Numbered from the stretch's first letter, positions 16,425-26,222 are shown. The stretch: 64,000 bases of DNA from JAUZOB01 sp963692465 (GCA_963692465.1 OY829943.1:2170001-2234000); one strand, 5' to 3'. Notes: generated by a model from the sequence alone, not told the origin. Numbers and translations are program-made.

Positions 16425-18989
16425 TCATCCGCATTTTGAAGAACCACATTCGGTACAGGTAAGACATCCCTCCTGATAAATTACTTTATCCGAACCACAG
16501 TTGGGGCATTTCTGACCATCGGCTACGGTTCCGTTGGGAATGTATTTCTTTAAGGCCCTTGCCACTCCGTTTTTCCAGGTATTAATTGATTCACTGTCCA
16601 GTTGGAGACTGGAAACCAGTTCTACTACCTTTGTGATAGGCATTCCATAACGAAGTGTTCCTGAGATAAGTTTTGCATAATTCCAGAATACCGGGTTGAA
16701 TTTATACGACAATCCTTCAATCGTTGTTTTGTATCCCTGTTTGTTACAATATTGAAAATCATATCTGGAAACCCCTTCGGCATCTCTGCTTTTGATGATT
16801 TTTCCAAGAGTTACAGAACGAGGCAACAAGATTCCGTCTTCGTCATCTGCCAGTCCTGTAAATATTTCATAAGGATGTTCGTTAATCAGTCCGATAAAAG
16901 CAATCCATTTGTCCCTGTTGTTTTGGAACCGGACTACTTCTGCATCCAGTTCAATAGGCCGTTTGGTGGGGAAAAAAGAATTTCCGTTTCCTTTTTTTGA
17001 AGAGCTGGCTGAAACCAAAACTCCCGATCTTGACCCGTCCCGATAAACGGTAACCCCTTTACATCCGTCTTTCCATGCTTCGAAATAAAGTTTCCCGACC
17101 AGTTCTTCGTTTGCCGTTGAAGGCAGATTGATGGTTACACTGATTGAGTGATCAACCCATTTCTGGATACGTCCCTGCATTTTAACCTTATTCATCCAGT
17201 CGACATCATTAGACGTTGCTTTGTAATAAGGCGATTTGCTGACTATCTCGTTTAACTCTTCTTCGGTGTATTCTTTATCCAGCTCGTATCCGTTAATCTG
17301 CATCCAGGTTTTGAACTTCCGATGGAATACGATGAACTCTTCAAAGGAATCTCCAACTTCGTCAACAAAACTAACCTTAACGTCTTTGTCGTTGGGATTA
17401 ACCTTGCGGCGGCGTTTATAAACCGGCATGAATACCGGTTCGATTCCAGAAGTAGTCTGAGTCATCAAGCTGGTTGTTCCGGTAGGGGCAATTGTTAGAA
17501 GAGCAATATTCCTGCGCCCGTTTTTGACCATGTCATTATATAGATCCGGATCTTCAGCTTTAATTCTGTTTATAAACGGATTATCCTTTTCTCTTTTTGA
17601 ATCGTAAATTGGAAATGCACCCCTTTCTTTGGCTAGTTCTACAGATGAACGATAAGCGGAAAGAGCTACGGTCTTGTGTACCTCAACAGAAAAGTCGGTT
17701 GCATCATCTGTCCCATAGCGCAATCCCAAAGCAGCAAGCATATCTCCTTCAGCGGTAATTCCAACTCCGGTTCTCCGGCCCTGAAGTGCTTTTTTGCGTA
17801 TGTTTTCCCAAAGGTTCCTTTCAACAAGCTTAATCTCGGCTTCTTCCGGATCGGAATCAATTTTATGAATAATTGCTTCGATCTTTTCGATTTCAAGATC
17901 AATGATATCATCCATGATTCTTTGGGCGTAACCAACATGTTTACGGAAAAGATCAAAATTAAACCGGGCTTTTGGCGTAAATGGATTCTCTACGTATTCA
18001 TAAAGATTAATTGCAATTAGCCGGCAACTGTCGTAAGGACATAGTGGAATTTCCCCGCAAGGATTGGTCGAAACCGTTTTAAATCCCAAATTAGCGTAAC
18101 AATCAGGAATAGATTCCCGAATGATGGTATCCCAAAAAAGAATTCCCGGTTCAGCAGATTGCCATGCATTGTGGACGATTTTCTGCCAGATAGCACCGGC
18201 ATTGACGTCTTTTACGAACCATGGTTTATTGCTGTGTATGGGATATTGTTGACGGTAGGGGCGGTTTTCTTCAATTGACTGCATGAAGTCATCGTCAATT
18301 TTCACCGAAACATTTGCCCCCGTAACCTTTCCTGGTTCCATCTTTGCATCAATAAAGCTTTCCGAGTCGGGATGTTTTATTGAGACCGATAACATCAGAG
18401 CTCCCCGACGGCCATCCTGTGCAACTTCGCGGGTTGAGTTGGAAAAGCGTTCCATGAAAGGAACTAATCCGGTTGACGTAAGTGCCGAATTCTTTACAGG
18501 AGATCCTTTCGGACGAATATGTGATAAGTCGTGGCCAACACCACCACGACGTTTCATGAGCTGAACCTGTTCCTGATCGATTTTCAGGATTCCACCGTAA
18601 GAATCGGAGTTTCCTTCATTTCCGATTACAAAGCAGTTCGATAATGAGGCAATTTGAAAATTATTTCCAATGCCAGTCATCGGTCCGCCCTGCGGAATGA
18701 TGTATTTGAAATCTTTGATCAGATCAAATAATTGTTCTTCGTTAAGCGGATTTGAATATTTTTTTTCAATCCTTGCGATTTCTTTTGCAATACGATGATG
18801 CATATCGTCCGGGGTCTTTTCAAAGATCTCTCCTGCCGAATTCTTCAGTGCATATTTGTTTACCCAGACTCTTGCCGCCAGATCATCTCCTTTAAAATAT
18901 TTTAGCGAAGCATCATATGCTTCTTCGGAGGTGTAACTTTTTTTTGCTTCTTCTTGTGTTTTGCTGACTTCTTTGGTCTCTTTTTCCAT
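16425..18989 (-). CDS. nrdJ: Adenosylcobalamin-dependent ribonucleotide reductase (class II)
   Basis: An 854-residue class II reductase that makes deoxyribonucleotides using adenosylcobalamin. Visible features are Cys119 in SLSNCFVIG, the active-site NPCGE at 309-313, the phosphate-binding TIAPTGTTS segment and a C-terminal zinc-ribbon-like tail with CPNCG and CLTCTECG pairs. The long tail is typical of NrdJ in anaerobes. No cobalamin riboswitch is evident in the 280 bases upstream. No other reductase is in the window, so whether it is the sole one cannot be judged. Confidence 0.95.
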   Translation of the reverse strand: MEKETKEVSKTQEEAKKSYTSEEAYDASLKYFKGDDLAARVWVNKYALKNSAGEIFEKTPDDMHHRIAKEIARIEKKYSNPLNEEQLFDLIKDFKYIIPQGGPMTGIGNNFQIASLSNCFVIGNEGNSDSYGGILKIDQEQVQLMKRRGGVGHDLSHIRPKGSPVKNSALTSTGLVPFMERFSNSTREVAQDGRRGALMLSVSIKHPDSESFIDAKMEPGKVTGANVSVKIDDDFMQSIEENRPYRQQYPIHSNKPWFVKDVNAGAIWQKIVHNAWQSAEPGILFWDTIIRESIPDCYANLGFKTVSTNPCGEIPLCPYDSCRLIAINLYEYVENPFTPKARFNFDLFRKHVGYAQRIMDDIIDLEIEKIEAIIHKIDSDPEEAEIKLVERNLWENIRKKALQGRRTGVGITAEGDMLAALGLRYGTDDATDFSVEVHKTVALSAYRSSVELAKERGAFPIYDSKREKDNPFINRIKAEDPDLYNDMVKNGRRNIALLTIAPTGTTSLMTQTTSGIEPVFMPVYKRRRKVNPNDKDVKVSFVDEVGDSFEEFIVFHRKFKTWMQINGYELDKEYTEEELNEIVSKSPYYKATSNDVDWMNKVKMQGRIQKWVDHSISVTINLPSTANEELVGKLYFEAWKDGCKGVTVYRDGSRSGVLVSASSSKKGNGNSFFPTKRPIELDAEVVRFQNNRDKWIAFIGLINEHPYEIFTGLADDEDGILLPRSVTLGKIIKSRDAEGVSRYDFQYCNKQGYKTTIEGLSYKFNPVFWNYAKLISGTLRYGMPITKVVELVSSLQLDSESINTWKNGVARALKKYIPNGTVADGQKCPNCGSDKVIYQEGCLTCTECGSSKCG

Positions 18990-19269
18990 GATATATCTTG
19001 CTAAACAATTATAATTTTGTTCATTAATAGATCGTTTGCATCCCTTAATGATCTATTGCAATTTAAGAAGAAAGAAGAGATATTGGGGAACTTTTTTGAT
19101 TAAAGTTTTAAAAAAGTTTTCAACGGTTAAATGTTAACATCCACAAAAACAGAATATAACAATAGCGCTGAAATGCAAGATGTTTTACTAAAATGTAAGT
19201 TTTTGTAAAAAATCCTTACAAAAGTTGTCATTCGGTGTTCCATTAAGAAGGCAAGAAAAACAGAAAATA

Positions 19270-20502
19270 TTAATGATTAATCTCAAACAGAATTTTTGAA
19301 GTGGCGCCTCTGTTGGCTTTAACGTATTCTTCTGCTTTTTCTCCGGCATCATGAAGTGCTTTGCCAGAGGATAAAAAACGGTCAAAAATTGTTTTCAATG
19401 TAAGATAATCCGGGATGCAGAAAGCACCTTCTTGTTTGATTAGATCTTTGGCTTCTTTGAATTTTTCATAATTGGGACCGAAAACAACCGGCATACCATA
19501 AGTGGCAGCCTCCAGTATATTATGAATTCCAACACCGAACCCGCCACCGATGTAGGCAATTTTGCCGTAGCGGTACACGGAAGATAATATTCCGTAAGTG
19601 TTTATTATCAATACTTTATAATTTTTCAAATCTTCGTCGGGCTGAATATCCGAATAACATTTGACCGGAACGGTTAAACGTTGATTTAAAAGCGAAAGAT
19701 GAGAAGAGGTAATCTCATGAGGGGCAATAATATATCGGGTATCCGATGAATCTTCGTCGATATAACGGCAAAGAAATTCTTCGTCTGCTTCCCAGGAACT
19801 ACCGGCAATGATGACCGGATGACCGGATACAAAGTTTGAAATAACCGGAAGTTCTTTAGCTTGCTTGGCAATCTGAAAAACACGGTCAAACCGGGTATCT
19901 CCCGAAGCAATAACATTCTTGATGCCAAACTGCATCAGTAACTTCTTAGACTCCTCATCCTGAACAAACAGGAACGTAAAAGAGTGAAGCATTTTCCGGT
20001 ACCAGCTTCCCCATGGTTTAAAGAATACCTGATTCTTTCTGAAAATAGCTGATATGATATAGGTTGGAATCGTTCTTTTTTGAAGTTCGTTAATAAAATG
20101 ATACCAGAACTCATATTTTATAAAGAAAACCTTCTCCGGATGAATCAGTTCAATAAAACGTGCTGCATTTCTACGGGTATCCAAAGGAAGATAACATACC
20201 AAATCCGCCTTTTCGTAGTTTTTCCTTACCAGATAACCAGAGGGAGAAAAGAATGTTAATACGATCTGTGTTTCCGGGCTGTGCGTCTTTATTTCTTCAA
20301 TGACCGGACGACCTTGTTCGAATTCGCCTAATGAGGCGCAATGAAACCATATTACAGGTCTCTTGGAATCAAGCTTCCCTTCAATTTGTGCAAACATGTT
20401 CTTCCTTCCGGCGAGCCATTGACGAGCTTTCTCGTTTTTGATTGATGCAATGCGGATCAATAACAGGTAGATGTGGATTCCAAGGTTGTATAAAATGATC
20501 AT
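19270..20502 (-). CDS. waaA: WaaA, Kdo transferase of lipid A
   Basis: A 410-residue 3-deoxy-D-manno-octulosonic acid transferase that adds Kdo to lipid A at the inner membrane. An N-terminal membrane anchor (MIILYNLGIHIYLLLIR) precedes a GT-B fold. Characteristic segments are WFHCASLGEFEQGRP and the C-terminal GGGFGVGIHNILEAATYG with FGPNYEKFKEA. The frame is open to a GTG at 20523, but a TACCTTTG promoter-like box (20523-20530) covers that codon, so ATG 20502 is preferred. Its stop is about 280 bases from nrdJ. Confidence 0.92.
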   Translation of the reverse strand: MIILYNLGIHIYLLLIRIASIKNEKARQWLAGRKNMFAQIEGKLDSKRPVIWFHCASLGEFEQGRPVIEEIKTHSPETQIVLTFFSPSGYLVRKNYEKADLVCYLPLDTRRNAARFIELIHPEKVFFIKYEFWYHFINELQKRTIPTYIISAIFRKNQVFFKPWGSWYRKMLHSFTFLFVQDEESKKLLMQFGIKNVIASGDTRFDRVFQIAKQAKELPVISNFVSGHPVIIAGSSWEADEEFLCRYIDEDSSDTRYIIAPHEITSSHLSLLNQRLTVPVKCYSDIQPDEDLKNYKVLIINTYGILSSVYRYGKIAYIGGGFGVGIHNILEAATYGMPVVFGPNYEKFKEAKDLIKQEGAFCIPDYLTLKTIFDRFLSSGKALHDAGEKAEEYVKANRGATSKILFEINH

Positions 20503-20522
20503 TGCTCTTTTTTTTGAGACCA

Positions 20523-20530
20523 CAAAGGTA
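20523..20530 (-). promoter_or_regulatory. TAnnTTTG box in front of waaA
   Basis: TACCTTTG on the minus strand matches the Bacteroidota -7 element. No good -33 element is seen at the right distance. It overlaps a GTG that could otherwise be taken as the waaA start and so supports the later ATG at 20502. Confidence 0.35.
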
Positions 20531-20551
20531 AATGAATATTACACTTTCTAA

Positions 20552-21187
20552 TTATTTGCGACCAAAATCGGCTGGATTTTCTCCCCACACTCTGGTTTCC
20601 CACTTCATGATTTTAGTGGTATAAGTGTTCTCTTTCAGCCAGTTTTCGGCTCTTTTCATTAGATTATATATTTCCTGATTTGTGGCATTCGGCACAATAG
20701 TTGTTTTGGCTTTTTTGTTCCTGACCCATGCAAGAGCTGTGCGGCTGTCGGTGTATATCGGTAGTCCTAACTGGTTCTTCTTTAGGTATGATAGGGCGTG
20801 AACAACCCCCAGAAACTCTCCGATATTATTCGTTCCGTTACGATAAGGTCCCATGCAGAATAATGTTTTCCCTGTTTTGGTGTAGACTCCCTGATATTCC
20901 ACATCGCCGGTTGCCGTATTCCAGGCTCCGTCAACACAAATGCTTTCTGTGATTGGTTTTCCAACCCGGTTAACTTCTTCCGGACTTGCCTTTGGCTTTG
21001 CCGGACTTTTTTTCCCTAAATAATATTCAGGAGGACTTGAAAATGCTGCTTTTGCTATTTCTTCGTTATCGAAAGCCTTGTAGATAGCTCCCGGATATCC
21101 CGAAATTTGCTTTTTACATTCCGGCCACTTATTATAAATACCCGGACAATGTCCTTTCCAGACGACGTAAAACTTTTTTTCGGCCAT
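20552..21187 (-). CDS. rnhA: Ribonuclease H1 with N-terminal viroplasmin domain
   Basis: A 211-residue enzyme that cuts RNA in RNA-DNA hybrids. The N-terminal viroplasmin/RNase H-binding domain (KKFYVVWKGHCPGIYNKW, about residues 3-50) is followed by a linker and the RNase H domain. Acidic catalytic residues are visible in CVDGAW, NIGEFL, YTDSRTAL and the terminal NPADFGRK. The frame is open to 21277, but those residues run through the upstream terminator. ATG 21187 gives the normal start MAEKKFYV. Confidence 0.94.
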   Translation of the reverse strand: MAEKKFYVVWKGHCPGIYNKWPECKKQISGYPGAIYKAFDNEEIAKAAFSSPPEYYLGKKSPAKPKASPEEVNRVGKPITESICVDGAWNTATGDVEYQGVYTKTGKTLFCMGPYRNGTNNIGEFLGVVHALSYLKKNQLGLPIYTDSRTALAWVRNKKAKTTIVPNATNQEIYNLMKRAENWLKENTYTTKIMKWETRVWGENPADFGRK

Positions 21188-21219
21188 ATCGAAATAGTTG
21201 TTTAGCTTGCCAAAAATAA

Positions 21220-21247
21220 AAAAAGGTCTGCATATACAGACCTTTTT
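21220..21247. terminator. Terminator downstream of the S46 peptidase gene
   Basis: An 11-bp perfect stem AAAAAGGTCTG / CAGACCTTTTT with a 6-base loop lies just after the S46 peptidase gene on the minus strand. Confidence 0.85.
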
Positions 21248-21266
21248 ATCTAAAAAGAATATGTTT

Positions 21267-23420
21267 CTATTGAACAATAGTCATTTCATCGATTAAACGC
21301 TGACATCCGGCAAACTTGTCGATAATGAAAAGGATATAACGAATGTCGACGTTGATACATTTTTGTAATTTCGATTCAAAAGCAATATCTCCGCTCATTG
21401 CTTCCCAGTTTCCGTCAAAAGCGATACCGAATAGTTCTCCGTTGCCATTAATGACCGGACTACCGGAATTACCTCCTGTGATGTCGTTGTTGGTCAGGAA
21501 ACAAACGTGCATGGTTCCGTCGGCATCTCCGTACCGGCCATAATCCTTGTTTTTGTAGAGATCAATTAGTTTGTCCGGAACATCGAATTCATAATCTTTG
21601 GCAACATCTTTTTCAATCACTCCTTTTAAGGTTGTGAAATAGTCATAATCCACCGCATCGCGCGGAGTATAACCTCCGACATCGCCATAACTGACTCGCA
21701 TGGTTGAATTAGCATCCGGATAGAATACTTCATCTTTTTTCATTTCCATCAAACCGGCGAGGAACAGACGACTTCCTTTGTCGATATTTTCCGATGATTG
21801 TTCTGTTTCGGCATACATCTGGAACAAAATGCCCAGCATTTCTTTTGACAGTTGATAGGCCGGATCTTTGTTGAGCATTCTGAGGGTTGGGTCTTTTAAT
21901 GCTTCCAACAGTTTTTGCTGATCCGTAAAAATTGATTTTTTAAAGACATAATCAGCGTAGGCTTGATAATTTCCCCGATATTTCTTTCGAATAATACTAA
22001 AGGTGTGGGGCAAAAATTTAGGATCTACATTTTGTTCATAAAGCCTTAGCATTGACGCAAAAACCTTGTGATCGGTCTGCGGACTGTAATCTTTATAGAA
22101 TTCTGAAGCATGGGCCTGGAGTTTCTGAACTTCGGAATCAAGAGCCTCTTTGTCGTTGGGGGTGGACGAAAGAACATCTTCCAGTCCTTTAGCCGACATG
22201 GAAATATCTAAAATTTCAGTCCCGCCCAGAAGACATTCGTACAGATAATTCTGGGCCTTGGAATAAGGAATCATTTTGGTGTAGGCCTCCTGTAGCATGG
22301 GAAGGACCTTCCCGTACTTCTCAATTCGTACCGGGTCCTGCATAATCCACGATGAAAATTCTTTTTCTAATGCCCGTTTTTTACCCAGTACATTTAAAGT
22401 TTGAAGTCCTTTATTCATTCCGATACTGTTTTTCCAGTAATTGGAACTAAGCGAATATTTTGAGGAATACTGGATTCTGATTTTATCACTCATTTTCATA
22501 TCCGACAACCAGATATCCTGTTTGATACCACGGACAACGATTCTGGCTTGATTCGAGATGTTCATCCGTTCTTCGATTCCCCAGGAAGGCAGATATCGGT
22601 CGGTACTTCCGGGATAACCGATGGTCATCGCAAAATCTCCTCTTTTCATCCCTTTTAAAGAGATCGGGAAATGATATTTAGGCTTTAACGGAACATTATT
22701 CGGTGAATATTCAGCTGGTTTTCCATCGGGAGCGGCATAGATCCGGAATATGCTGAAGTCACCCGTCTGACGGGGCCACATCCAATTATCCGTATCTCCT
22801 CCGAATTTTCCAATAGAGGACGGTGGTGCGCCCACGAAACGGATATCAGTGAAGACTTCATAAACAAATAAGTAAAAGGAGTTCCCCGCAAAAAAGTCTT
22901 TAACGACAGCTTGATAATGGGTTTTTCCCCGTGCGTCTTTTTCAATTTCAGTAATTTCTTTGGATATCTGTTCGCTTCGTTCCTCTTCCGTCATTGTTGA
23001 TTTTACCTTTGAAAGGACTTTTTGAGACACATCCTCAATGCGAATTAAAAAGGTGGCAGATAGTCCGGGAGTTGGAATTTCTTCTTCTGGTTTTTTGGCC
23101 CAATACCCATTGGTCAGGTAGTCATTTTCGACGGTGCTATGTTGTTGTATCGCTTCATAGCCACAATGATGATTGGTGAGCACGAGCCCTTTATCTGATA
23201 TAATCTCTCCGGTACAACCCTGCCCGAACATGATCACCCCGTCTTTCATGCTGGAATGATTGATGCTGTATATATCTTCGGCTGAAAGTTTCAGCCCTTT
23301 TTTATGCATCGTATCGATATTCAACTTATGGAGTAAGATTGGGATCCACATTCCTTCATCGGCTTTTACCGGACTGGCAAGGACACATAGGAATAGGAAG
23401 AAAAACGACAAATATCTCAT
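21267..23420 (-). CDS. S46-family dipeptidyl-peptidase (DPP7/DPP11 type)
   Basis: A 717-residue secreted serine dipeptidyl-peptidase, found in non-sugar-fermenting and other Bacteroidota, which trims peptides in the periplasm. A signal peptide (to VKADEG) is followed by the catalytic His85 in LTNHHCGY and nucleophile Ser652 in GGNSGSPV. The residue 18 places after the serine is Gly670 (AFDGN). In P. gingivalis, glycine at this site marks DPP7 and arginine marks acidic-specific DPP11, so this is likely DPP7-like. A TAATTTTG box lies 9 bases before the start codon. Confidence 0.9.
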   Translation of the reverse strand: MRYLSFFFLFLCVLASPVKADEGMWIPILLHKLNIDTMHKKGLKLSAEDIYSINHSSMKDGVIMFGQGCTGEIISDKGLVLTNHHCGYEAIQQHSTVENDYLTNGYWAKKPEEEIPTPGLSATFLIRIEDVSQKVLSKVKSTMTEEERSEQISKEITEIEKDARGKTHYQAVVKDFFAGNSFYLFVYEVFTDIRFVGAPPSSIGKFGGDTDNWMWPRQTGDFSIFRIYAAPDGKPAEYSPNNVPLKPKYHFPISLKGMKRGDFAMTIGYPGSTDRYLPSWGIEERMNISNQARIVVRGIKQDIWLSDMKMSDKIRIQYSSKYSLSSNYWKNSIGMNKGLQTLNVLGKKRALEKEFSSWIMQDPVRIEKYGKVLPMLQEAYTKMIPYSKAQNYLYECLLGGTEILDISMSAKGLEDVLSSTPNDKEALDSEVQKLQAHASEFYKDYSPQTDHKVFASMLRLYEQNVDPKFLPHTFSIIRKKYRGNYQAYADYVFKKSIFTDQQKLLEALKDPTLRMLNKDPAYQLSKEMLGILFQMYAETEQSSENIDKGSRLFLAGLMEMKKDEVFYPDANSTMRVSYGDVGGYTPRDAVDYDYFTTLKGVIEKDVAKDYEFDVPDKLIDLYKNKDYGRYGDADGTMHVCFLTNNDITGGNSGSPVINGNGELFGIAFDGNWEAMSGDIAFESKLQKCINVDIRYILFIIDKFAGCQRLIDEMTIVQ

Positions 23421-23429
23421 TACAAAGAA

Positions 23430-23457
23430 TCAAAATTAGAACAAGTATTCTTTACAA
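23430..23457 (-). promoter_or_regulatory. Promoter candidate for the S46 peptidase gene
   Basis: On the minus strand TTTG (23454-23457) is followed after 16 bases by TAATTTTG (23430-23437). The -7 element is a full match but the spacer is short. The start would fall within a few bases of the ATG at 23420, giving an almost leaderless mRNA. Confidence 0.4.
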
Positions 23458-23542
23458 ATTAATAGAACCATTCCCCTAATCCCAATACTTTTAACTTTTT
23501 ATAACCTTTTTTATAAGAAACATGGAAGTTGTAGCGATAAAA

Positions 23543-23574
23543 AAAGCGGACTGTCTGGGATGACGGTCCGCTTT
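23543..23574. terminator. Terminator downstream of the transglutaminase-like gene
   Basis: A 9-bp stem AAAGCGGAC / GTCCGCTTT is followed on the minus strand by an A/T-rich tract. It lies 10 bases after the transglutaminase-like gene. Confidence 0.75.
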
Positions 23575-23584
23575 CCCCTTGTTT

Positions 23585-24787
23585 TTAGCGGAGTGTAAGC
23601 GTGATTTGTTTTTCGCTGTCATTTCCGGTTGTGACCGTTTTATCCTGTTTAATTTCTTTTTCGTCGTTGAAAATGAAATGATAGGTGGTGTTTTTCTTTA
23701 ATTTTAGTTTTAGAAAGCGATTCATGTCGTCGGTAGGAGCAGGGGAGTAACCGAAATCGACTTCTTTTCCGTTTAACCACACTCCGATTCGGGTTGCAAA
23801 ACGATTGTTGCTGGTTGGAGAACAAGCCTCTTCTTTTTGCAGTACAATGCTGATTAACGTCTCATCTGCGGCTAATTTCTGATCCGAAAGTTTAGCCTGA
23901 TAAATCCGGATATAACGGTCGGTTACATTCACTGCATGGACATAGCGGATTGAGTCATCCCAGACCAGTGGAAAATATACTCCGGTTGGTTTGTAAGATG
24001 AAGCATAAATCCAGTGAATCTTTTTTTGAGGATCTGCTTTTCCTGCATCCTCTACGAACCAGCTGCTGTTGAGTTTGTCCATATAGAATTCCGTAAAATA
24101 CCATTGGCCGTTCATCCATACCTCTACCCAGTTGTGGTTCCCCTTCATGTTGGTCCACAGGGGCGTTCCGGCAACGCGGGCAGGAATACCCACGGCTCTG
24201 AATGCATCTGCCAGAATAATTGATAATCCTGTACAAGATGCCATGTGTTGTCGCATTGATTCAGCCGGACTCTGATCAGGTTTCTCCCGATTGGTGTTGT
24301 ATTCCACGTTGACCACTTTGTTGATTCCTTTGTTGACCGAGTCTATCGCCTGTTCCAGTGTCGTGCATCCTTTTACCCGATCAGAGAAGGTCTTGAAGTA
24401 TTCGGCTCTCCAGTTTTCGCGGGTCTCGTTTAACGAAACGTATGGCAGCACTTCGTTAAGGAATATCTCATTGGGAATTGTTTTGGCCCATGGAAATGTG
24501 TGCCGTGCTTTGTAGGCCAGAGCGGTGTTTCCCAGAATGAATGAAGCTTTCAATGTTTTCAAGTCCCGGAGCGGCATGTAGGAAATAAGAAAGGCAACGC
24601 CTTCTTCCTGTGAAGCGGGAGCCAGTTTAATGGCTTTTTCCAACTCACCGCGATTATTGCCGGACAGTTTTAGTGCTTTGGCTACAAGAGGAGCATATTT
24701 CTTAGAAATTCGTTGTCCGGGGGCTGCAACAATTGAACTTACGGTTACCAGACAAACGAAAAACAAACAATAAAATTTAGATCGCAT
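23585..24787 (-). CDS. Exported transglutaminase-like protein
   Basis: A 400-residue protein with a signal peptide (cleavage near IVAAPGQ). The central transglutaminase-like fold has a likely catalytic cysteine in ASCTGLSIILADAFRAVG, a histidine in GNHNWVEVW and an acidic residue in the following strand region. The C-terminal part looks like a beta-rich accessory domain. Such proteins in Bacteroidota probably act as papain-like peptidases rather than cross-linkers (family inference). It stands alone with its own terminator; no operon partner is visible. Confidence 0.85.
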   Translation of the reverse strand: MRSKFYCLFFVCLVTVSSIVAAPGQRISKKYAPLVAKALKLSGNNRGELEKAIKLAPASQEEGVAFLISYMPLRDLKTLKASFILGNTALAYKARHTFPWAKTIPNEIFLNEVLPYVSLNETRENWRAEYFKTFSDRVKGCTTLEQAIDSVNKGINKVVNVEYNTNREKPDQSPAESMRQHMASCTGLSIILADAFRAVGIPARVAGTPLWTNMKGNHNWVEVWMNGQWYFTEFYMDKLNSSWFVEDAGKADPQKKIHWIYASSYKPTGVYFPLVWDDSIRYVHAVNVTDRYIRIYQAKLSDQKLAADETLISIVLQKEEACSPTSNNRFATRIGVWLNGKEVDFGYSPAPTDDMNRFLKLKLKKNTTYHFIFNDEKEIKQDKTVTTGNDSEKQITLTLR

Positions 24788-24912
24788 GGCTATTGTATTT
24801 ATGGTTTTGATGATGGCTATTCATTGGCAAATTGAACCTTTGTCGTAGTATACAGCGGAATCTGCACAACGATAAAAAATAGTTTTTTCATGTCGAAAGA
24901 ATTTTAATTGAA

Positions 24913-25617
24913 CTAAGCCAGCTCGAGAGCGAGCCCGATCATCTGATTTAAACTGGTTTGTCGTTCCTGAGAAGCGATTTTTTCTCCGTTCAGAATATGA
25001 TCGCTCACCGTGAGGAGGGTCAGAGCCTTACAACCATAACGGGCTGCAAGGGTGTAGAGAGCGGATGTCTCCATGTCGACTGCCATAACCCCGTGCTCTA
25101 TCCAGTTTTTATAAACTACCTCTCCGGGCTGATCGTTGTAGAAAGTATCGGACGAAAGAATATTACCTATTTTTATCGGTAGCTGTTTTTCCCGGGCCAG
25201 CAGAACGGCCTTTTCAAGTAAGCCAAAATCTGCGATCGGTGAATAGTCCAACCCGTCAAAGCGCATTTTATTCAGCTGTGAATCGGTTGAGGCTCCCATC
25301 GCGAGGATGAGGTCTTTTATCTTAACATCGGTTTGAATAGCTCCGCATGTTCCGATTCGGATCAGATTCCGAACCTTGTATTCGTTGATCAGTTCATGCA
25401 CGTAGATCGAAAGGGAAGGCATTCCCATTCCGGTGCCCTGAACACTAACCGGTTTGCCTCTGAAGGTTCCGGTATAACCCAACATACCCCGGACATGGTT
25501 ATAACACACCGGATTATCCAGAAAAGATTCTGCAATATATTTTGCCCTTTCAGGATCTCCTGGCAAGAGAACCGTCGGAGCAATTGCTCCCTGATGGGCT
25601 TCGTTGTGAATACTCAT
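24913..25617 (-). CDS. deoD: DeoD-type purine nucleoside phosphorylase
   Basis: A 234-residue hexameric-type nucleoside phosphorylase that cleaves purine (deoxy)nucleosides with phosphate to free base and sugar 1-phosphate. Family segments are VLLPGDPERAKYIAE, IRIGTCGAIQ, MAVDMETSALYTLA and LTVSDHILNGE, with the SDH catalytic aspartate region. It lies 6 bases after tadA and is probably in one operon with it. Confidence 0.94.
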   Translation of the reverse strand: MSIHNEAHQGAIAPTVLLPGDPERAKYIAESFLDNPVCYNHVRGMLGYTGTFRGKPVSVQGTGMGMPSLSIYVHELINEYKVRNLIRIGTCGAIQTDVKIKDLILAMGASTDSQLNKMRFDGLDYSPIADFGLLEKAVLLAREKQLPIKIGNILSSDTFYNDQPGEVVYKNWIEHGVMAVDMETSALYTLAARYGCKALTLLTVSDHILNGEKIASQERQTSLNQMIGLALELA

Positions 25618-25623
25618 TGCTTT

Positions 25624-26067
25624 TTACCGTTTATTTTTAAAAAATTCCACCATTAAGGCGGCACATTCGTCTTTTAGAATTTCTGGGGTAACAATGGTTT
25701 TTGTATGCAATGGGGAGGGAGAAAATTTTCGATAGCCGCGTTTTTCGTCAGGAGCTCCGTATACCAGTCGGCTTATTTGAGCCCAACCGATAGCTCCTGC
25801 ACACATAATACAGGGTTCGACGGTGACGTAAAGTGTACATTCTGTTAGGTACTTACCTCCTAGAAGATTTGCTGCTGCCGTTATGGCCTGCATTTCAGCA
25901 TGGGCTGTTACATCATTGAGAGTCTCTGTCAGATTATGGGCTCTTGACAGAATCCGGTTTCGGCAAACAATAACAGCACCGACCGGAACTTCATCCTCTT
26001 CATACGCCAGCTTTGCTTCCTGGTAGGCCTTTCTCATGAAATATTCATCGCTGTAAAGGTCTTCCAT
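25624..26067 (-). CDS. tadA: TadA, tRNA adenosine deaminase
   Basis: A 147-residue zinc deaminase that converts the wobble adenosine of tRNA-Arg to inosine. The zinc site is visible as HAEMQAI and PCIMCAGA. The frame is open to 26100, but a TATATTTG box (26088-26095) overlaps the extra residues and ATG 26067 gives the usual start MEDLYSDEYFM. Pairing with deoD, 6 bases downstream, suggests a small nucleoside-related operon. A cytosine/guanine deaminase is the alternative, less likely given the overall length and motif spacing. Confidence 0.92.
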   Translation of the reverse strand: MEDLYSDEYFMRKAYQEAKLAYEEDEVPVGAVIVCRNRILSRAHNLTETLNDVTAHAEMQAITAAANLLGGKYLTECTLYVTVEPCIMCAGAIGWAQISRLVYGAPDEKRGYRKFSPSPLHTKTIVTPEILKDECAALMVEFFKNKR

Positions 26068-26087
26068 TTTTTCTCCATATTTATTCA

Positions 26088-26095
26088 CAAATATA
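26088..26095 (-). promoter_or_regulatory. TAnnTTTG box in front of tadA
   Basis: TATATTTG on the minus strand, 20 bases before the tadA ATG. A -33 element is not obvious. The expected leader is about 14 bases. Confidence 0.35.
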
Positions 26096-26196
26096 CACAC
26101 CTCATTTTAGAATTGAATAAAACGGCCCTCTTTTTATGTCGTTGAAACATTCTGTTAGTTAATCGCATAATTAATTTCTATTTCGTTCACCCGAAC

Positions 26197-26222
26197 CGGA
26201 CAAAAAGTTTTATTTTTGTCCG
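26197..26222. repeat. Inverted repeat in front of aspS
   Basis: A perfect 10-bp inverted repeat, CGGACAAAAA (26197-26206) and TTTTTGTCCG (26213-26222), with a 6-base loop. It overlaps a TATTTTTG -7-like element (26211-26218) and lies 37 bases before aspS. It could be an operator or a transcript hairpin. Confidence 0.5.

Noticed and set aside
18990..19269. Possible cobalamin riboswitch upstream of B12-dependent nrdJ
   Set aside because: No B12-box-like sequence or the expected multi-stem pattern is visible, and the length before the next gene is short for this class.
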